From contig CBDCLY010000020.1 in NCBI GenBank assembly GCA_965218715.1, positions 1 to 29,788 of the forward strand: a DNA stretch of 29,788 bases. The letters run 5' to 3'. This document shows, one piece after another, positions 14,393-23,087 of this stretch (position 1 is its first letter; every line of letters starts with the position of its first letter). Origin of the DNA: CBDCLY01 sp965218715 (lineage in GTDB: Bacteria; Bacteroidota; Bacteroidia; Flavobacteriales_E; Vicingaceae). The notes under the pieces are model-generated. The model saw only the letters and a program-made list of their open reading frames with translations, was not told where the DNA came from and ran no database searches. The position numbers and the translations under genes are program-made.

Positions 14393-16840
14393 ATGAAAAA
14401 GTACCTATTCATTTTAGTAGTTAGCCTTCCAATATTGGGTTTTTCTCAACAAGAAATTAGCATAAAATTAGTTGATGAAGATCAAAATGCAATTTTTGGC
14501 GTTGGAGCACAAATATTGAACAGCTATCAATACGCTGTTTCTGATTTTGAAGGAAAAATCACTTTCGACAATAGCAAAGAAGAAAATGTTCAAATTGCCT
14601 TTACCCACATCGCTTTTGAAAATGACACTTTACTAATATCAAATACTAATTCTGGAGAAATTACAGTGGAAATGAAATCTCGCACTTACCACAATGAAGA
14701 GGTTTTGATTCAAGCTACCAGAATTGCTCAAGCCAGTCCGGGTGCAGTTTCAGTTTTGGATAAAGAAAGCATAAAAGAACAAAATCTAGGGCAAGACCTT
14801 CCTTTTATTCTTCAGAATACACCTTCATTAGTTAGCACTTCGGAAGCGGGCGCTGGAATAGGATATACTGGCATGAGAATTAGAGGAACTGATGCCACAA
14901 GAATTAATGTTACCATCAATGGCATCCCTACCAATGATGCAGAATCTCAAGGATTGTTTTGGGTAAACATGCCTGACTTGGCTTCTTCCTTAAACAGCAT
15001 ACAAATTCAACGTGGCTTAGGAACTTCAACAAATGGTTCTGCTGCTTTTGGGGCAAGCGTAAACCTTGAAACCACCACAATGGAGAAGGAAGGTTATGGC
15101 GCCATCAATAGCACATTTGGCTCCTTTAATACCAGAAAAAATACGGTGCAATTTGGTAGCGGAATCATCAATGATCATTTTTCATTCAATGGGAGATTAT
15201 CACAAATTCAATCGGATGGCTACTTGGATCGCTCTAGTGCTGATTTAAAATCTTACTTCTTAAACGGAAGTTATATCAGTGGAAAAACCATTATCAAAGC
15301 GCTTGCCTTTGGGGGAAAAGAAAGAACCCAACAAGCTTGGTGGGGTACGCCACAATCTAGGTTTGAGAATGATTTAGAAGGAATGAAAGAGCATGCTGAT
15401 AACAATTACCTATCTGATGCTGACAGAAAAAATTTATTGGAATCTGGAAGAACTTACAATTACTACACCTACGAAGATCAGGTGGACAACTATCAGCAAG
15501 ATCATTTTCAATTGCATTTGAGTCATGAGTTTTCTGAAAAACTAACTGCCAATTTAGCCTTGCACTATACAATAGGAAAAGGCTATTATGAAGAATACAA
15601 AAGTGGCCAAGATTTAAGCAATTACAACTTCTCCCCTGTTGTCTTGCCAGACACCACCATCAATGAAACGGATTTAATTAGAAGAAGATGGCTCGACAAT
15701 GATTTCTACGGTTTAACCTACTCTTTCCTCTACCAAGCTAGTTCTAAGGTGGATCTAACCATTGGCGGTGGTGCCAACCAATACGATGGTGATCATTTTG
15801 GCGAAGTGATTTGGGCAGAATACGCCTCTAACAGTAGGCCTAGCGCTAAATATTACCTCAACAATGGGAAAAAATTAGACATCAATAATTACATCAAGAC
15901 GGCAATTCGACCAAAAAAGAACCTATTGATTTATGCCGATATTCAGGTAAGAGCTATAGAATATGAAGTAGAAGGAACCGACAATGATCAAAGAAGTTTA
16001 GATGTGGTACAATCATTTCTATTTTTCAATCCGAAAATAGGATTCAATCTTCAATTGAATTCATCAAACACCTTGTACGGTTTACTAGCCTTGGGAAATA
16101 GAGAACCCAACCGGGCAGATTTGGTTGATCAAACGCAGGGTTTGGTTTCAACTGCAATCAATGACCCTGAAAGCATGACCAACATTGAGTTTGGCTTGGA
16201 AAGAAAAAGAAAGAACTACCAAAGCACCATCAATTTGTATTACATGGGCTATACCGACCAATTGGTTTTAACAGGTGAGGTGAATGATGTTGGAGGCCCA
16301 ATTCGACAAAATGTAGAGAAGAGTTATCGTGCTGGAATCGAATTTCAAAATGCTTTCAGAATTCGAAAAAACTTACAATTTGAAACCAACATTACTTTGA
16401 GCCAGAATAAGATCAAAGAATTCAATGAATTGATTTACGATTTCTCTGGAAATGCAGCCTATGTTGGACAAAAAGAAAACTCCGACATTTCTTTTTCTCC
16501 AAATGTGATTGCCAACACAGGATTGCATTACCGCATTAAGAAACGATTGAACTTCAGTTTCTTGAGCAGGTATGTTGGCAAGCAGTACCTCGATAATACA
16601 AGCAATGAAAACAGAAAGTTAGATTCCTATTTCGTCAATGATTTTAGAATAAGTTATGAAGCTCCAATTCCAGGCTTGAAGTCGGTCAACATTGCTTTGC
16701 AAGTGAACAACTTATTCAGCGAGAATTACGCATCTAACGGATATACCTATTCTTACTTTTTTGGCAATGTGGTGACTGAAAATTTTGTTTATCCGCAAGC
16801 GTTTAGAAACTTCCTATTGGCCATTAATTTCAAATTCTAA
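14393..16840 (+). CDS. TonB-dependent receptor under TPP riboswitch control (probable thiamine receptor)
   Basis: This 815-aa outer-membrane receptor begins at the ATG at 14393, followed by the signal peptide KKYLFILVVSLPILGFSQ. The frame is open back to 14303, but that stretch is the riboswitch. A short carboxypeptidase-like sandwich spans about residues 20-105 (ISIKLVDEDQNAIFGVGAQI). The plug domain follows at about 110-225 (GMRIRGTDATRINVTINGIP, NDAESQGLFWVNMPDLASSL, IQIQRGLGTSTNGSAAFGAS), then a barrel ending FLLAINFKF. Receptors of this kind draw energy from the TonB complex to take scarce nutrients across the outer membrane. The riboswitch makes thiamine, its phosphates or a precursor the likely cargo. 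The PnuC-like transporter and kinase immediately upstream would complete the route. Its stop overlaps the convergent LRR gene by four bases. Confidence 0.93.
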   Translation: MKKYLFILVVSLPILGFSQQEISIKLVDEDQNAIFGVGAQILNSYQYAVSDFEGKITFDNSKEENVQIAFTHIAFENDTLLISNTNSGEITVEMKSRTYHNEEVLIQATRIAQASPGAVSVLDKESIKEQNLGQDLPFILQNTPSLVSTSEAGAGIGYTGMRIRGTDATRINVTINGIPTNDAESQGLFWVNMPDLASSLNSIQIQRGLGTSTNGSAAFGASVNLETTTMEKEGYGAINSTFGSFNTRKNTVQFGSGIINDHFSFNGRLSQIQSDGYLDRSSADLKSYFLNGSYISGKTIIKALAFGGKERTQQAWWGTPQSRFENDLEGMKEHADNNYLSDADRKNLLESGRTYNYYTYEDQVDNYQQDHFQLHLSHEFSEKLTANLALHYTIGKGYYEEYKSGQDLSNYNFSPVVLPDTTINETDLIRRRWLDNDFYGLTYSFLYQASSKVDLTIGGGANQYDGDHFGEVIWAEYASNSRPSAKYYLNNGKKLDINNYIKTAIRPKKNLLIYADIQVRAIEYEVEGTDNDQRSLDVVQSFLFFNPKIGFNLQLNSSNTLYGLLALGNREPNRADLVDQTQGLVSTAINDPESMTNIEFGLERKRKNYQSTINLYYMGYTDQLVLTGEVNDVGGPIRQNVEKSYRAGIEFQNAFRIRKNLQFETNITLSQNKIKEFNELIYDFSGNAAYVGQKENSDISFSPNVIANTGLHYRIKKRLNFSFLSRYVGKQYLDNTSNENRKLDSYFVNDFRISYEAPIPGLKSVNIALQVNNLFSENYASNGYTYSYFFGNVVTENFVYPQAFRNFLLAINFKF

Positions 16841-17412
16841 GAGCCGCAATCACAGGCATTTGAAAAGAATATCTTGGCATTGGGAAGTTCGCGAAGCAAC
16901 TCTTCTTGCGACAAATTGGGGACCTGCATGCCTCTTAAATCTAAGACTTCAAGTTCGATTAAGTTCTTGAATTTGCTTGGGAATTCTTCTAAACTATTTT
17001 CCCATAGGTCTAGTTTTTTCAAATGGCTCAGCTCAAAAAACTCTTCTGGAATTTTGCTAATGCTGTTTTTGGCCAGGATCAATACTTGAAGATTTTGCAG
17101 CTTTCCAATGTGTGGTGGCAAGAGGCTGATTTTATTTCGCATTAAATTCAATTCTTCCAGTTGAGCAAGCTCACCTATTTCTACTGGCAACAAACTGATT
17201 TTGTTCTTACTCAAGTCTAAAGACATCAGTCGTGGAAAACGCTGAAGGTTTTTAGGGAAGTCATGTAATTTCTGTTTCGATAAATCCAAATGATACACGA
17301 AGTCAGGATTTTTATCTGCCTCTTTTAGAGAAGTATAAACGTAATCAACATCGCCAGGCTCTTGAGCAAAACTCAAGATTGGGAAGAGTAATATGATCCA
17401 GAATAGTTTCAC
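16837..17412 (-). CDS. Exported leucine-rich repeat protein
   Basis: This 191-aa protein has a signal peptide (MKLFWIILLFPILSFAQ). From about residue 40 it carries five to six leucine-rich repeats of the LxxLxLxxNxLxxLPxxIxxL type, such as LMSLDLSKNKISLLPVEIGE, LEELNLMRNKISLLPPHIGK and LKKLDLWENSLEEFPSKFKN. It closes with NACDCGS, where two cysteines may cap the solenoid. Such repeats bind other proteins; no partner or enzymatic domain is visible. Its start overlaps the stop of ribF by four bases, implying translational coupling, although a functional link to flavin metabolism is not obvious. Location is periplasmic or surface; no lipobox is seen. Confidence 0.88.
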   Translation of the reverse strand: MKLFWIILLFPILSFAQEPGDVDYVYTSLKEADKNPDFVYHLDLSKQKLHDFPKNLQRFPRLMSLDLSKNKISLLPVEIGELAQLEELNLMRNKISLLPPHIGKLQNLQVLILAKNSISKIPEEFFELSHLKKLDLWENSLEEFPSKFKNLIELEVLDLRGMQVPNLSQEELLRELPNAKIFFSNACDCGS

Positions 17413-18338
17413 GACAAAAAATGGATTGCCTTGTTTTGGTCTTTGGCTAACTCGGACTTTAAAGCATCCAAATCATCAAATTGTTTTTCGTCGCGGATGC
17501 GTTTGACCAATTGAATGCGAATTTCCTTTTCGTAGAGATCTTCATCAAAATCAAAAAGATGAACCTCTATGCTTAAGTCTTTTATTCTTTCATTGATGGT
17601 TGGCCGATATCCGATGTTTAGCATTCCCTTGTGTATTTGTCCGTTAAAATGCACATAAACAGCATAAATGCCAGTGGCTGGAATAAGTTTATACGATTCT
17701 GAAACCCAAAGATTAGCCGTTGGAAAACCCAAGGTTCTGCCCAGCTTTTTTCCATGCACCACTTCTCCGCTCAGGCTGAATTGAGAGCCTAGGTAGGAAT
17801 TGGCCAGTTCTACATTGCCCTCTTCCAAAGCAGTTCTAATTTTGGTAGAACTGATGTTCACTTCTTCGATGTCTTGCGCAGGAATCTCTTCCACCTCAAA
17901 GCCATAAATGGGACCAAATTCTTTTAAGTGCTCGAAAGAGCCTTCTCTATTTCTTCCAAAATGATGATCATAACCAATCACTAATTTTTTTGTTCCCAAG
18001 GTATTGACCAATATGTCTCTTACAAACTCCAAAGAACTGGTTCTAGAAAAAGCCTTGGTAAAAGGTTGAATGATGAGTACATCCAAACCGGCTTCTTCTA
18101 ATAAATCAATTTTTTCTTCTATGGTATTGATTAGCTTCAAATCATTTTCTGGCTGTAGCACCATTCTAGGGTGAGGAAAGAAGGTAAGTAAGACGCTAAT
18201 GCCTTGTTCTTTTTTGGCGGTTTCTATCAAACGATTGAGGATGCTTCTATGCCCTTTATGAACGCCGTCAAAGGTTCCGGTAGTCACCACAGCATTTGCT
18301 ACTTTTTCGTAGGCATCTATCCCTTTATAAACCTTCAC
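17409..18338 (-). CDS. ribF: Bifunctional riboflavin kinase / FAD synthetase
   Basis: This 309-aa cytosolic enzyme converts riboflavin to FMN and FMN to FAD. The N-terminal adenylyltransferase domain (about 1-185) has the nucleotidyl-transferase motif GTFDGVHKGHRSI (about 21-33) and YDHHFGRNREGSFEHLKE. The C-terminal kinase domain (about 190-309) has GKKLGRTLGFPTANL, with the PTAN motif, GIYAVYVHFNG and NIGYRPTI. Length and domain order are normal for RibF. It is first in a two-gene unit with the LRR gene (4-base overlap). The 166-base gap upstream is shared with the divergent atpD gene; no FMN riboswitch elements are visible there. Confidence 0.97.
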   Translation of the reverse strand: MKVYKGIDAYEKVANAVVTTGTFDGVHKGHRSILNRLIETAKKEQGISVLLTFFPHPRMVLQPENDLKLINTIEEKIDLLEEAGLDVLIIQPFTKAFSRTSSLEFVRDILVNTLGTKKLVIGYDHHFGRNREGSFEHLKEFGPIYGFEVEEIPAQDIEEVNISSTKIRTALEEGNVELANSYLGSQFSLSGEVVHGKKLGRTLGFPTANLWVSESYKLIPATGIYAVYVHFNGQIHKGMLNIGYRPTINERIKDLSIEVHLFDFDEDLYEKEIRIQLVKRIRDEKQFDDLDALKSELAKDQNKAIHFLS

Positions 18339-18449
18339 TAATAAACAATCTTATTATTTGAAATTCAATGTTTTCCAGCATCTATCGCGGCGGCCAAATT
18401 TAGTAAAATAAAAATAGCACAATCCTTTTATAATAATTGAAAAAACCAC

Positions 18450-18457
18450 TACTTTTG
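18450..18457 (+). promoter_or_regulatory. -7 element of the atpD-atpC promoter
   Basis: TACTTTTG is an exact TAnnTTTG followed by CAG, with only a weak TTT element about 19 bases upstream. Transcription from about 18462 would give a leader of some 40 bases before the atpD ATG. Confidence 0.6.
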
Positions 18458-18504
18458 CAGCCTAAAATTTGATTCATTTTTCTATTGAACTAATAAAATA
18501 AAGG

Positions 18505-20022
18505 ATGTCAACAAACACTGGAAAAATTACACAAATCATCGGACCTGTTGTCGATGTAAGTTTTGACCAAGAAGGAGCGGTATTGCCAGCGATCTTAGAT
18601 GCACTAGAAGTAACAAAGCCAAGTGGCGAAAAAGTTATACTAGAAACTCAAACACACATTGGTGAGGATACAGTAAGAACTGTTTCTATGGATTCTACAG
18701 AAGGACTTCAAAGAGGAGCCGTAGTAACTGCACTTGGTTCGCCAATTAAAATGCCTATTGGAGAAGACATCAAAGGTAGATTATTCAATGTTGTTGGAGA
18801 TGCCATCGACGGAATTGGCAATTTGCCAAAAGAAAATGGATCATCCATTCACAGAGAGCCACCATTGTTTGAAGATTTATCTACAGCAACTGAGGTTTTA
18901 TTTACTGGAATTAAAGTAATTGACTTGATTGAGCCTTATGCAAAAGGTGGAAAGATTGGTTTGTTCGGTGGAGCTGGGGTTGGTAAAACAGTATTGATTC
19001 AGGAGTTGATTAACAACATTGCCAAAGGGCACGGTGGATTATCTGTATTTGCTGGAGTTGGAGAGCGTACTCGTGAAGGAAACGATTTGATGCGTGAAAT
19101 GATTGAAGCTGGAATTGTAAAATACGGCGACAAGTTCATTGAATCTATGGAAAAAGGTGGATGGGATCTATCTGTTATCGACAAAGAAGAATTGAAGAAC
19201 TCTAAAGCATCATTTGTATTTGGTCAGATGAATGAGCCTCCAGGTGCACGTGCTCGTGTTGCACTTTCAGGTTTAACATTGGCTGAGTATTACAGAGATG
19301 GTGACAAAGACAGTGGTGATACACAAGGAAAAGATATCCTTTTCTTTATCGACAACATTTTCCGTTTTACACAAGCTGGTTCAGAGGTATCTGCCTTACT
19401 AGGACGTATGCCATCAGCGGTAGGTTACCAACCAACATTGGCAACAGAAATGGGTGCCATGCAGGAAAGAATTACTTCTACAAAATCTGGATCAATTACA
19501 TCAGTACAGGCGGTATACGTACCTGCGGATGATTTAACTGATCCTGCGCCAGCAACAACATTTGCTCACTTGGATGCCACTACAGTATTGTCTAGAAAGA
19601 TTGCTGAGTTGGGAATTTATCCAGCGGTAGATCCATTGGATTCTACTTCTAGAATTTTAACTCCAGAGATTGTTGGAAAAGAGCATTATGACACTGCACA
19701 AAGAGTAAAAGAAATCTTACAACGATACAAAGAATTGCAAGACATTATTGCCATCTTAGGTATGGATGAATTATCTGAAGAAGATAAATTGGCTGTACAT
19801 AGAGCAAGACGTGTTCAACGTTTCTTATCTCAGCCTTTCCATGTTGCAGAGCAATTTACAGGATTGAAAGGGGTGTTGGTAGACATTCAAGATACCATCA
19901 AAGGTTTCAACATGATTATGGACGGTGAAGTGGATCAGTATCCTGAAGCTGCCTTTAACTTGAAAGGTACCATTGAAGAAGCCATTGAAGCAGGTGAAAA
20001 AATGCTTGCAGAGCACAAATAA
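18505..20022 (+). CDS. atpD: ATP synthase F1 sector subunit beta
   Basis: This 505-aa catalytic subunit of the F-type ATP synthase is on the cytoplasmic side of the inner membrane. Visible marks are the Walker A GGAGVGKT (155-162), VFAGVGERTREGNDLMREM, the Walker B region ILFFIDNIFRF, SALLGRMPSAVGYQPTL, and the catalytic-loop LDSTSRIL. The length is slightly above the usual ~460-480, because of an insertion around residues 226-275 (IDKEELKNSKASF, DGDKDSGDTQGKD), as in Bacteroidota. It is followed only by atpC, 28 bases later. The genes for a, c, b, delta, alpha and gamma are not adjacent, matching the split ATP synthase loci of this phylum. Confidence 0.99.
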   Translation: MSTNTGKITQIIGPVVDVSFDQEGAVLPAILDALEVTKPSGEKVILETQTHIGEDTVRTVSMDSTEGLQRGAVVTALGSPIKMPIGEDIKGRLFNVVGDAIDGIGNLPKENGSSIHREPPLFEDLSTATEVLFTGIKVIDLIEPYAKGGKIGLFGGAGVGKTVLIQELINNIAKGHGGLSVFAGVGERTREGNDLMREMIEAGIVKYGDKFIESMEKGGWDLSVIDKEELKNSKASFVFGQMNEPPGARARVALSGLTLAEYYRDGDKDSGDTQGKDILFFIDNIFRFTQAGSEVSALLGRMPSAVGYQPTLATEMGAMQERITSTKSGSITSVQAVYVPADDLTDPAPATTFAHLDATTVLSRKIAELGIYPAVDPLDSTSRILTPEIVGKEHYDTAQRVKEILQRYKELQDIIAILGMDELSEEDKLAVHRARRVQRFLSQPFHVAEQFTGLKGVLVDIQDTIKGFNMIMDGEVDQYPEAAFNLKGTIEEAIEAGEKMLAEHK

Positions 20023-20050
20023 TAGAATTCTAACGCTTAGCTAAGAAAAG

Positions 20051-20287
20051 ATGATTATTGACATTGTAACCCCAGACCAAAACATTTTCAGCGGAGAAAT
20101 TTTAGCTGCTGTTTTTCCAGGATCAGATGGAAGTTTTGGTGTTCAAGACAATCACGCTGCCATGGTAGCAACCTTGAAAGCTGGTTCAATTAAACTTACC
20201 GATGCCCAAAATCAAGAACAAACGTTTGAGGTGAAAGGTGGGGTAGTTGAAATCAATCACAATAAAATCATCGTTTTAGCAGAGTAA
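20051..20287 (+). CDS. atpC: ATP synthase F1 sector subunit epsilon, short form
   Basis: At 78 aa it corresponds to the N-terminal beta-sandwich of epsilon only: MIIDIVTPDQNIFSGEI, VFPGSDGSFGVQDNHAAMVA, LKAGSIKL, and VKGGVVEINHNKIIVLAE. This domain attaches to gamma and the c-ring. The C-terminal two-helix domain, which in many bacteria inhibits ATP hydrolysis, is absent. The stop and a strong terminator follow at once, so this is a natural short form rather than a frameshift; short epsilons are usual in Bacteroidota. It is cotranscribed with atpD. Confidence 0.96.
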   Translation: MIIDIVTPDQNIFSGEILAAVFPGSDGSFGVQDNHAAMVATLKAGSIKLTDAQNQEQTFEVKGGVVEINHNKIIVLAE

Positions 20288-20307
20288 AAGAACATACATA
20301 CAAGAAT

Positions 20308-20338
20308 AAAAAAAGCCTTGCAATGCAAGGCTTTTTTT
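20308..20338. terminator. Bidirectional terminator between atpC and the MazG-like gene
   Basis: Fifteen-base perfect arms (seven A, then GCCTTGCA, against TGCAAGGC, then seven T) flank a single central A. A/T runs on both sides allow use by the converging transcripts; the last bases overlap the MazG-like stop codon. Confidence 0.95.
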
Positions 20339-20663
20339 ATTTCAACTTCTCATTCTCTTTGTGCCGATTGGCATCTCTTTTGGTTTTCTTTTCTAAATTC
20401 TTCTTCAAGGCTTCTTCCAAATCTACTCCTGTTTGATTGGCCAAGCAGCACAACACAAACAAGACATCTGCCATCTCGTCGCCCAAGTCTTTGTTTTTAT
20501 CGCTCTCCTTCTCAGATTGTTCGCCATACCTTCTCGCAATTATTCTTGCAACCTCTCCCACTTCTTCGCTTAGCATGGCCATGTTGGTAAGCTCATTGAA
20601 ATAACGAACACCATGGGTTTTTATCCACTGATCTATTTGCTCTTGTGCTTCTTGTATTCCCAT
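20337..20663 (-). CDS. MazG-like nucleotide pyrophosphohydrolase
   Basis: This 108-aa single-domain protein belongs to the all-alpha NTP pyrophosphohydrolase superfamily. The two metal-binding helices carry the expected acidic pairs: E34 and E37 in SEEVGEV, E63 and D66 in LGDEMADVLF. Such enzymes hydrolyse (d)NTPs to monophosphate and pyrophosphate, often cleaning non-canonical nucleotides; the exact substrate is not evident. The C-terminal 25 residues are very basic (KKNLEKKTKRDANRHKENEK). It is third in an rsgA-dtd-MazG operon, one base after dtd. Start MGIQEAQEQIDQWI matches the family N-terminus. Confidence 0.92.
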   Translation of the reverse strand: MGIQEAQEQIDQWIKTHGVRYFNELTNMAMLSEEVGEVARIIARRYGEQSEKESDKNKDLGDEMADVLFVLCCLANQTGVDLEEALKKNLEKKTKRDANRHKENEKLK

Positions 20664-20664
20664 T

Positions 20665-21114
20665 TTATCTGTTTTTGCTGTCTAAGATGATGCTCACTGG
20701 TCCATCGTTGATCAAACTCACCTGCATGTCGGCTCCAAAGATTCCTTCTTTAACAGTTAAACCCAAAACTTCACCCAATTCCTTATTGAATTTTAAATAC
20801 ATTTCTTTGGCTTGATCAGGTGCTGCAGCTCCAATAAAAGAAGGACGATTGCCTTTCTTGGTATTGGCCAATAAGGTAAATTGAGAAATGGACAACACCT
20901 GCCCTCCTACTTGAGAAATGTTGCTGTTCATGCTGGCTTTTTCGTCTGGAAATATCCTCAAGCCACTGATTTTCTTCACCAGATAATCCAGGTCCTCTTT
21001 TTCATCGCCATCGGCCACGCCCAATAAAATAAGCAAGCCCACATCGATAGAAGCAATCAATTCTCCATCAACTTTCACACTGGCTTCTTTTACTCTTTGA
21101 ATGATTGCTTTCAT
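20665..21114 (-). CDS. dtd: D-aminoacyl-tRNA deacylase
   Basis: This 149-aa cytosolic enzyme hydrolyses D-amino acids, and glycine mischarged on tRNA-Ala, from tRNA, protecting translation. Diagnostic motifs are SQFTL (77-81) and the NDGPV (136-140) Gly-cisPro element that gives chiral selection across the dimer. GNRPSFIGAAAP also matches. The N-terminus MKAIIQRVKEASVKVDGE is canonical and fixes the start. It lies three bases after rsgA and one base before the MazG-like gene, giving a compact quality-control operon (ribosome assembly, tRNA proofreading, nucleotide cleaning). Confidence 0.98.
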   Translation of the reverse strand: MKAIIQRVKEASVKVDGELIASIDVGLLILLGVADGDEKEDLDYLVKKISGLRIFPDEKASMNSNISQVGGQVLSISQFTLLANTKKGNRPSFIGAAAPDQAKEMYLKFNKELGEVLGLTVKEGIFGADMQVSLINDGPVSIILDSKNR

Positions 21115-21117
21115 GCT

Positions 21118-22065
21118 CTAATAGCCTTTTGCTCTAAAGGTTTCCGATTCATCATCTTCCAACATCGAACAATAATTATGGTAACGTGAAGCCGCCAATT
21201 CTCCATCTTCTATTCCTTGCTTTATTGCACAAGATGGTTCATTGATGTGAATGCAATTGCTGAATTTACAAGCATTCATCTTTGCTCTAAACTCTGGAAA
21301 GAAATGTGCTAATTCTGCTTTATCAATCTCAACATTTCCAAAACCTTTAATGCCAGGTGTATCTATGATTTCTGCACCAAAAGGCAGGCTGAACAATTCG
21401 GCATAAGTGGTGGTGTGTTTTCCAGAAGCATGGTATTCTGAAATTTCATTGGTCTTTAAATTCAAGTTGGCATCCAATTGATTCACCAAAGTGCTTTTAC
21501 CTACCCCTGAATGTCCTGCAAAAATGGAGGTTTTCCCTTGCATCAATTCTTTCAATTCTTCAACCCCTTTTCCTTCCGTAGCGCAAACATCTAGCGTTGA
21601 ATAGCCAATGTCTTGATAGAGTTTTTTCCAATCCTCCCATTTCTTGATTGATGCTGGACTATTCAAAACATCCACTTTATTAAAAAGAATTACCGTTGGA
21701 ATTCGATAAGCTTCGGCTCCAACTAAAAAGCGATCGATGAAACCTAAAGTGGTGATTGGCTGTTCTATAGTGACCATCAAAAACAAAACATCCACATTGG
21801 CGGCAATGATTTGTACCTGCTTCGATAAGTTGATGCTTTTTCTAATGATGTAATTTTTTCTTGCTTTGATGTCAGTAATCAAGGCTTCTTCTCCTTCAAT
21901 TTCATAAGTAACAAAATCGCCCACTGCAACAGGATTGGTGCTTTTCAATCCCTTTAACCTCAGCTTGCCCTTTAAACGCGCTTTTATGGGCGCTTGATCT
22001 GCTTGCAAAATTTCATACCAGCTGCCTGTCGACTTTATTACCTTACCTTCTAAACTCCTCTCCAT
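21118..22065 (-). CDS. rsgA: Ribosome small-subunit biogenesis GTPase RsgA
   Basis: From the ATG at 22065 the product is 315 aa; another in-frame ATG two codons earlier is possible. RsgA is a circularly permuted GTPase that checks late maturation of the 30S subunit. The order G4 (FNKVDVL), G1 (GHSGVGKST), G3 (DTPGIKGFG) shows the permutation. An N-terminal OB-fold (about 1-75) precedes it. A C-terminal zinc-binding segment has CKFSNCIHINEPSC, the C-x4-C-x-H-x5-C pattern. It is first in the operon with dtd and the MazG-like gene, and divergent from gldA with only 48 bases between the starts. No consensus promoter is clear there. Confidence 0.97.
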   Translation of the reverse strand: MERSLEGKVIKSTGSWYEILQADQAPIKARLKGKLRLKGLKSTNPVAVGDFVTYEIEGEEALITDIKARKNYIIRKSINLSKQVQIIAANVDVLFLMVTIEQPITTLGFIDRFLVGAEAYRIPTVILFNKVDVLNSPASIKKWEDWKKLYQDIGYSTLDVCATEGKGVEELKELMQGKTSIFAGHSGVGKSTLVNQLDANLNLKTNEISEYHASGKHTTTYAELFSLPFGAEIIDTPGIKGFGNVEIDKAELAHFFPEFRAKMNACKFSNCIHINEPSCAIKQGIEDGELAASRYHNYCSMLEDDESETFRAKGY

Positions 22066-22113
22066 TAGCATTTAAAATTAGTAAATTCGTTGGTCAAATT
22101 TGATCCCAATTTC

Positions 22114-23034
22114 ATGTCGATTGAAGTAAATGAAGTAAGCAAGTATTATGGCAAACAAGCTGCCCTAGATGCAGTAAGTTTTAGCGCTAAACCTGGAGAA
22201 ATTTTAGGCTTTTTGGGACCAAATGGCGCCGGCAAATCCACCATGATGAAAATCATTACTGGTTTTATTCCTCCTAGCAAAGGCAATGTTCATGTAAATG
22301 GCATTGATGTAAAAGAAGATCCTATTGCCACCAAGCAGCAAATAGGATATTTGGCCGAACAAAATCCACTTTACCTCAACATGTATGTGAAAGAATACCT
22401 TTCATTCATGGCGGGCATTCACAAAATCAAATCGACGAAGGCAAGAGTGAGTGAATTGATCCAATTGGTTGGATTAGAAAAAGAACAGCACAAGAAAATA
22501 GCAGCTCTTTCTAAGGGCTACAAACAAAGAGTAGGATTGGCTCATGCCCTATTGCACGACCCAAAAGTCTTGATATTGGATGAACCTACTACTGGATTAG
22601 ATCCCAATCAATTGGCAGAAATACGCGCCTTGATACGCTCCTTAGGAAAAGAAAAAATTGTGATGTTGTCTACTCACATCATGCAAGAGGTGGAAGCCAT
22701 CTGCGATCGAGTAATCATTATTCACGAAGGAAAGATAGTGGCCAATCATCCGACCAAGAAATTAGGCGAATTGTTTCAGAAGAAAACCAAGATTTTGGTG
22801 GAGTTTGAAAATGAAATGCCCGAAAAATTAATTGCTTCCATAAAAGGAATCACCCAAATGGACCAAACTGCTAAAAACAGCTATTCTTTGCAATGCAATG
22901 CCGACCAAGACATTCGAAACCAACTGTTTCAATTGGCGGTAGATCAAAAAAACTCTGTGCTTACCCTTCAAAAAGAAGAAATGGCATTGGAGCATATTTT
23001 TAAAGAATTAACCCAAGAAAGTACAGAGAAATAA
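22114..23034 (+). CDS. gldA: Gliding-motility-type ABC transporter ATP-binding protein GldA
   Basis: This 306-aa ABC ATPase has Walker A GPNGAGKST, the Q-loop region IGYLAEQNPLY, signature LSKGYKQRVG, Walker B VLILDEPTTGLDP and the H-switch STHIM. The N-terminus MSIEVNEVSKYYGKQAALD fits GldA. The ATG at 22114 is preferred over an in-frame TTG at 22090. GldA works with the membrane proteins GldF and GldG, in a transporter needed for gliding in Flavobacterium and often present in non-gliding relatives. gldF and gldG are not adjacent here, which is also the case in known gliders. The C-terminal ~80 residues after the ATPase core are typical of this subfamily. The GldA assignment rests on overall wording and lineage; a generic ABC-2 ATPase is the alternative. 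Confidence 0.85.
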   Translation: MSIEVNEVSKYYGKQAALDAVSFSAKPGEILGFLGPNGAGKSTMMKIITGFIPPSKGNVHVNGIDVKEDPIATKQQIGYLAEQNPLYLNMYVKEYLSFMAGIHKIKSTKARVSELIQLVGLEKEQHKKIAALSKGYKQRVGLAHALLHDPKVLILDEPTTGLDPNQLAEIRALIRSLGKEKIVMLSTHIMQEVEAICDRVIIIHEGKIVANHPTKKLGELFQKKTKILVEFENEMPEKLIASIKGITQMDQTAKNSYSLQCNADQDIRNQLFQLAVDQKNSVLTLQKEEMALEHIFKELTQESTEK

Positions 23035-23087
23035 TAGTTTCAATTTCCTATTCCATTGCGTAATTTAGCGCTCTTAAAATATTAGAT

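Noticed and set aside
18339..18449. FMN riboswitch upstream of ribF
   Set aside because: The conserved FMN aptamer boxes are absent from the gap before ribF.
23035..23087. Possible SAM-sensing riboswitch upstream of metK
   Set aside because: Only 53 bases separate metK from gldA, and none of the conserved SAM riboswitch cores can be recognised.
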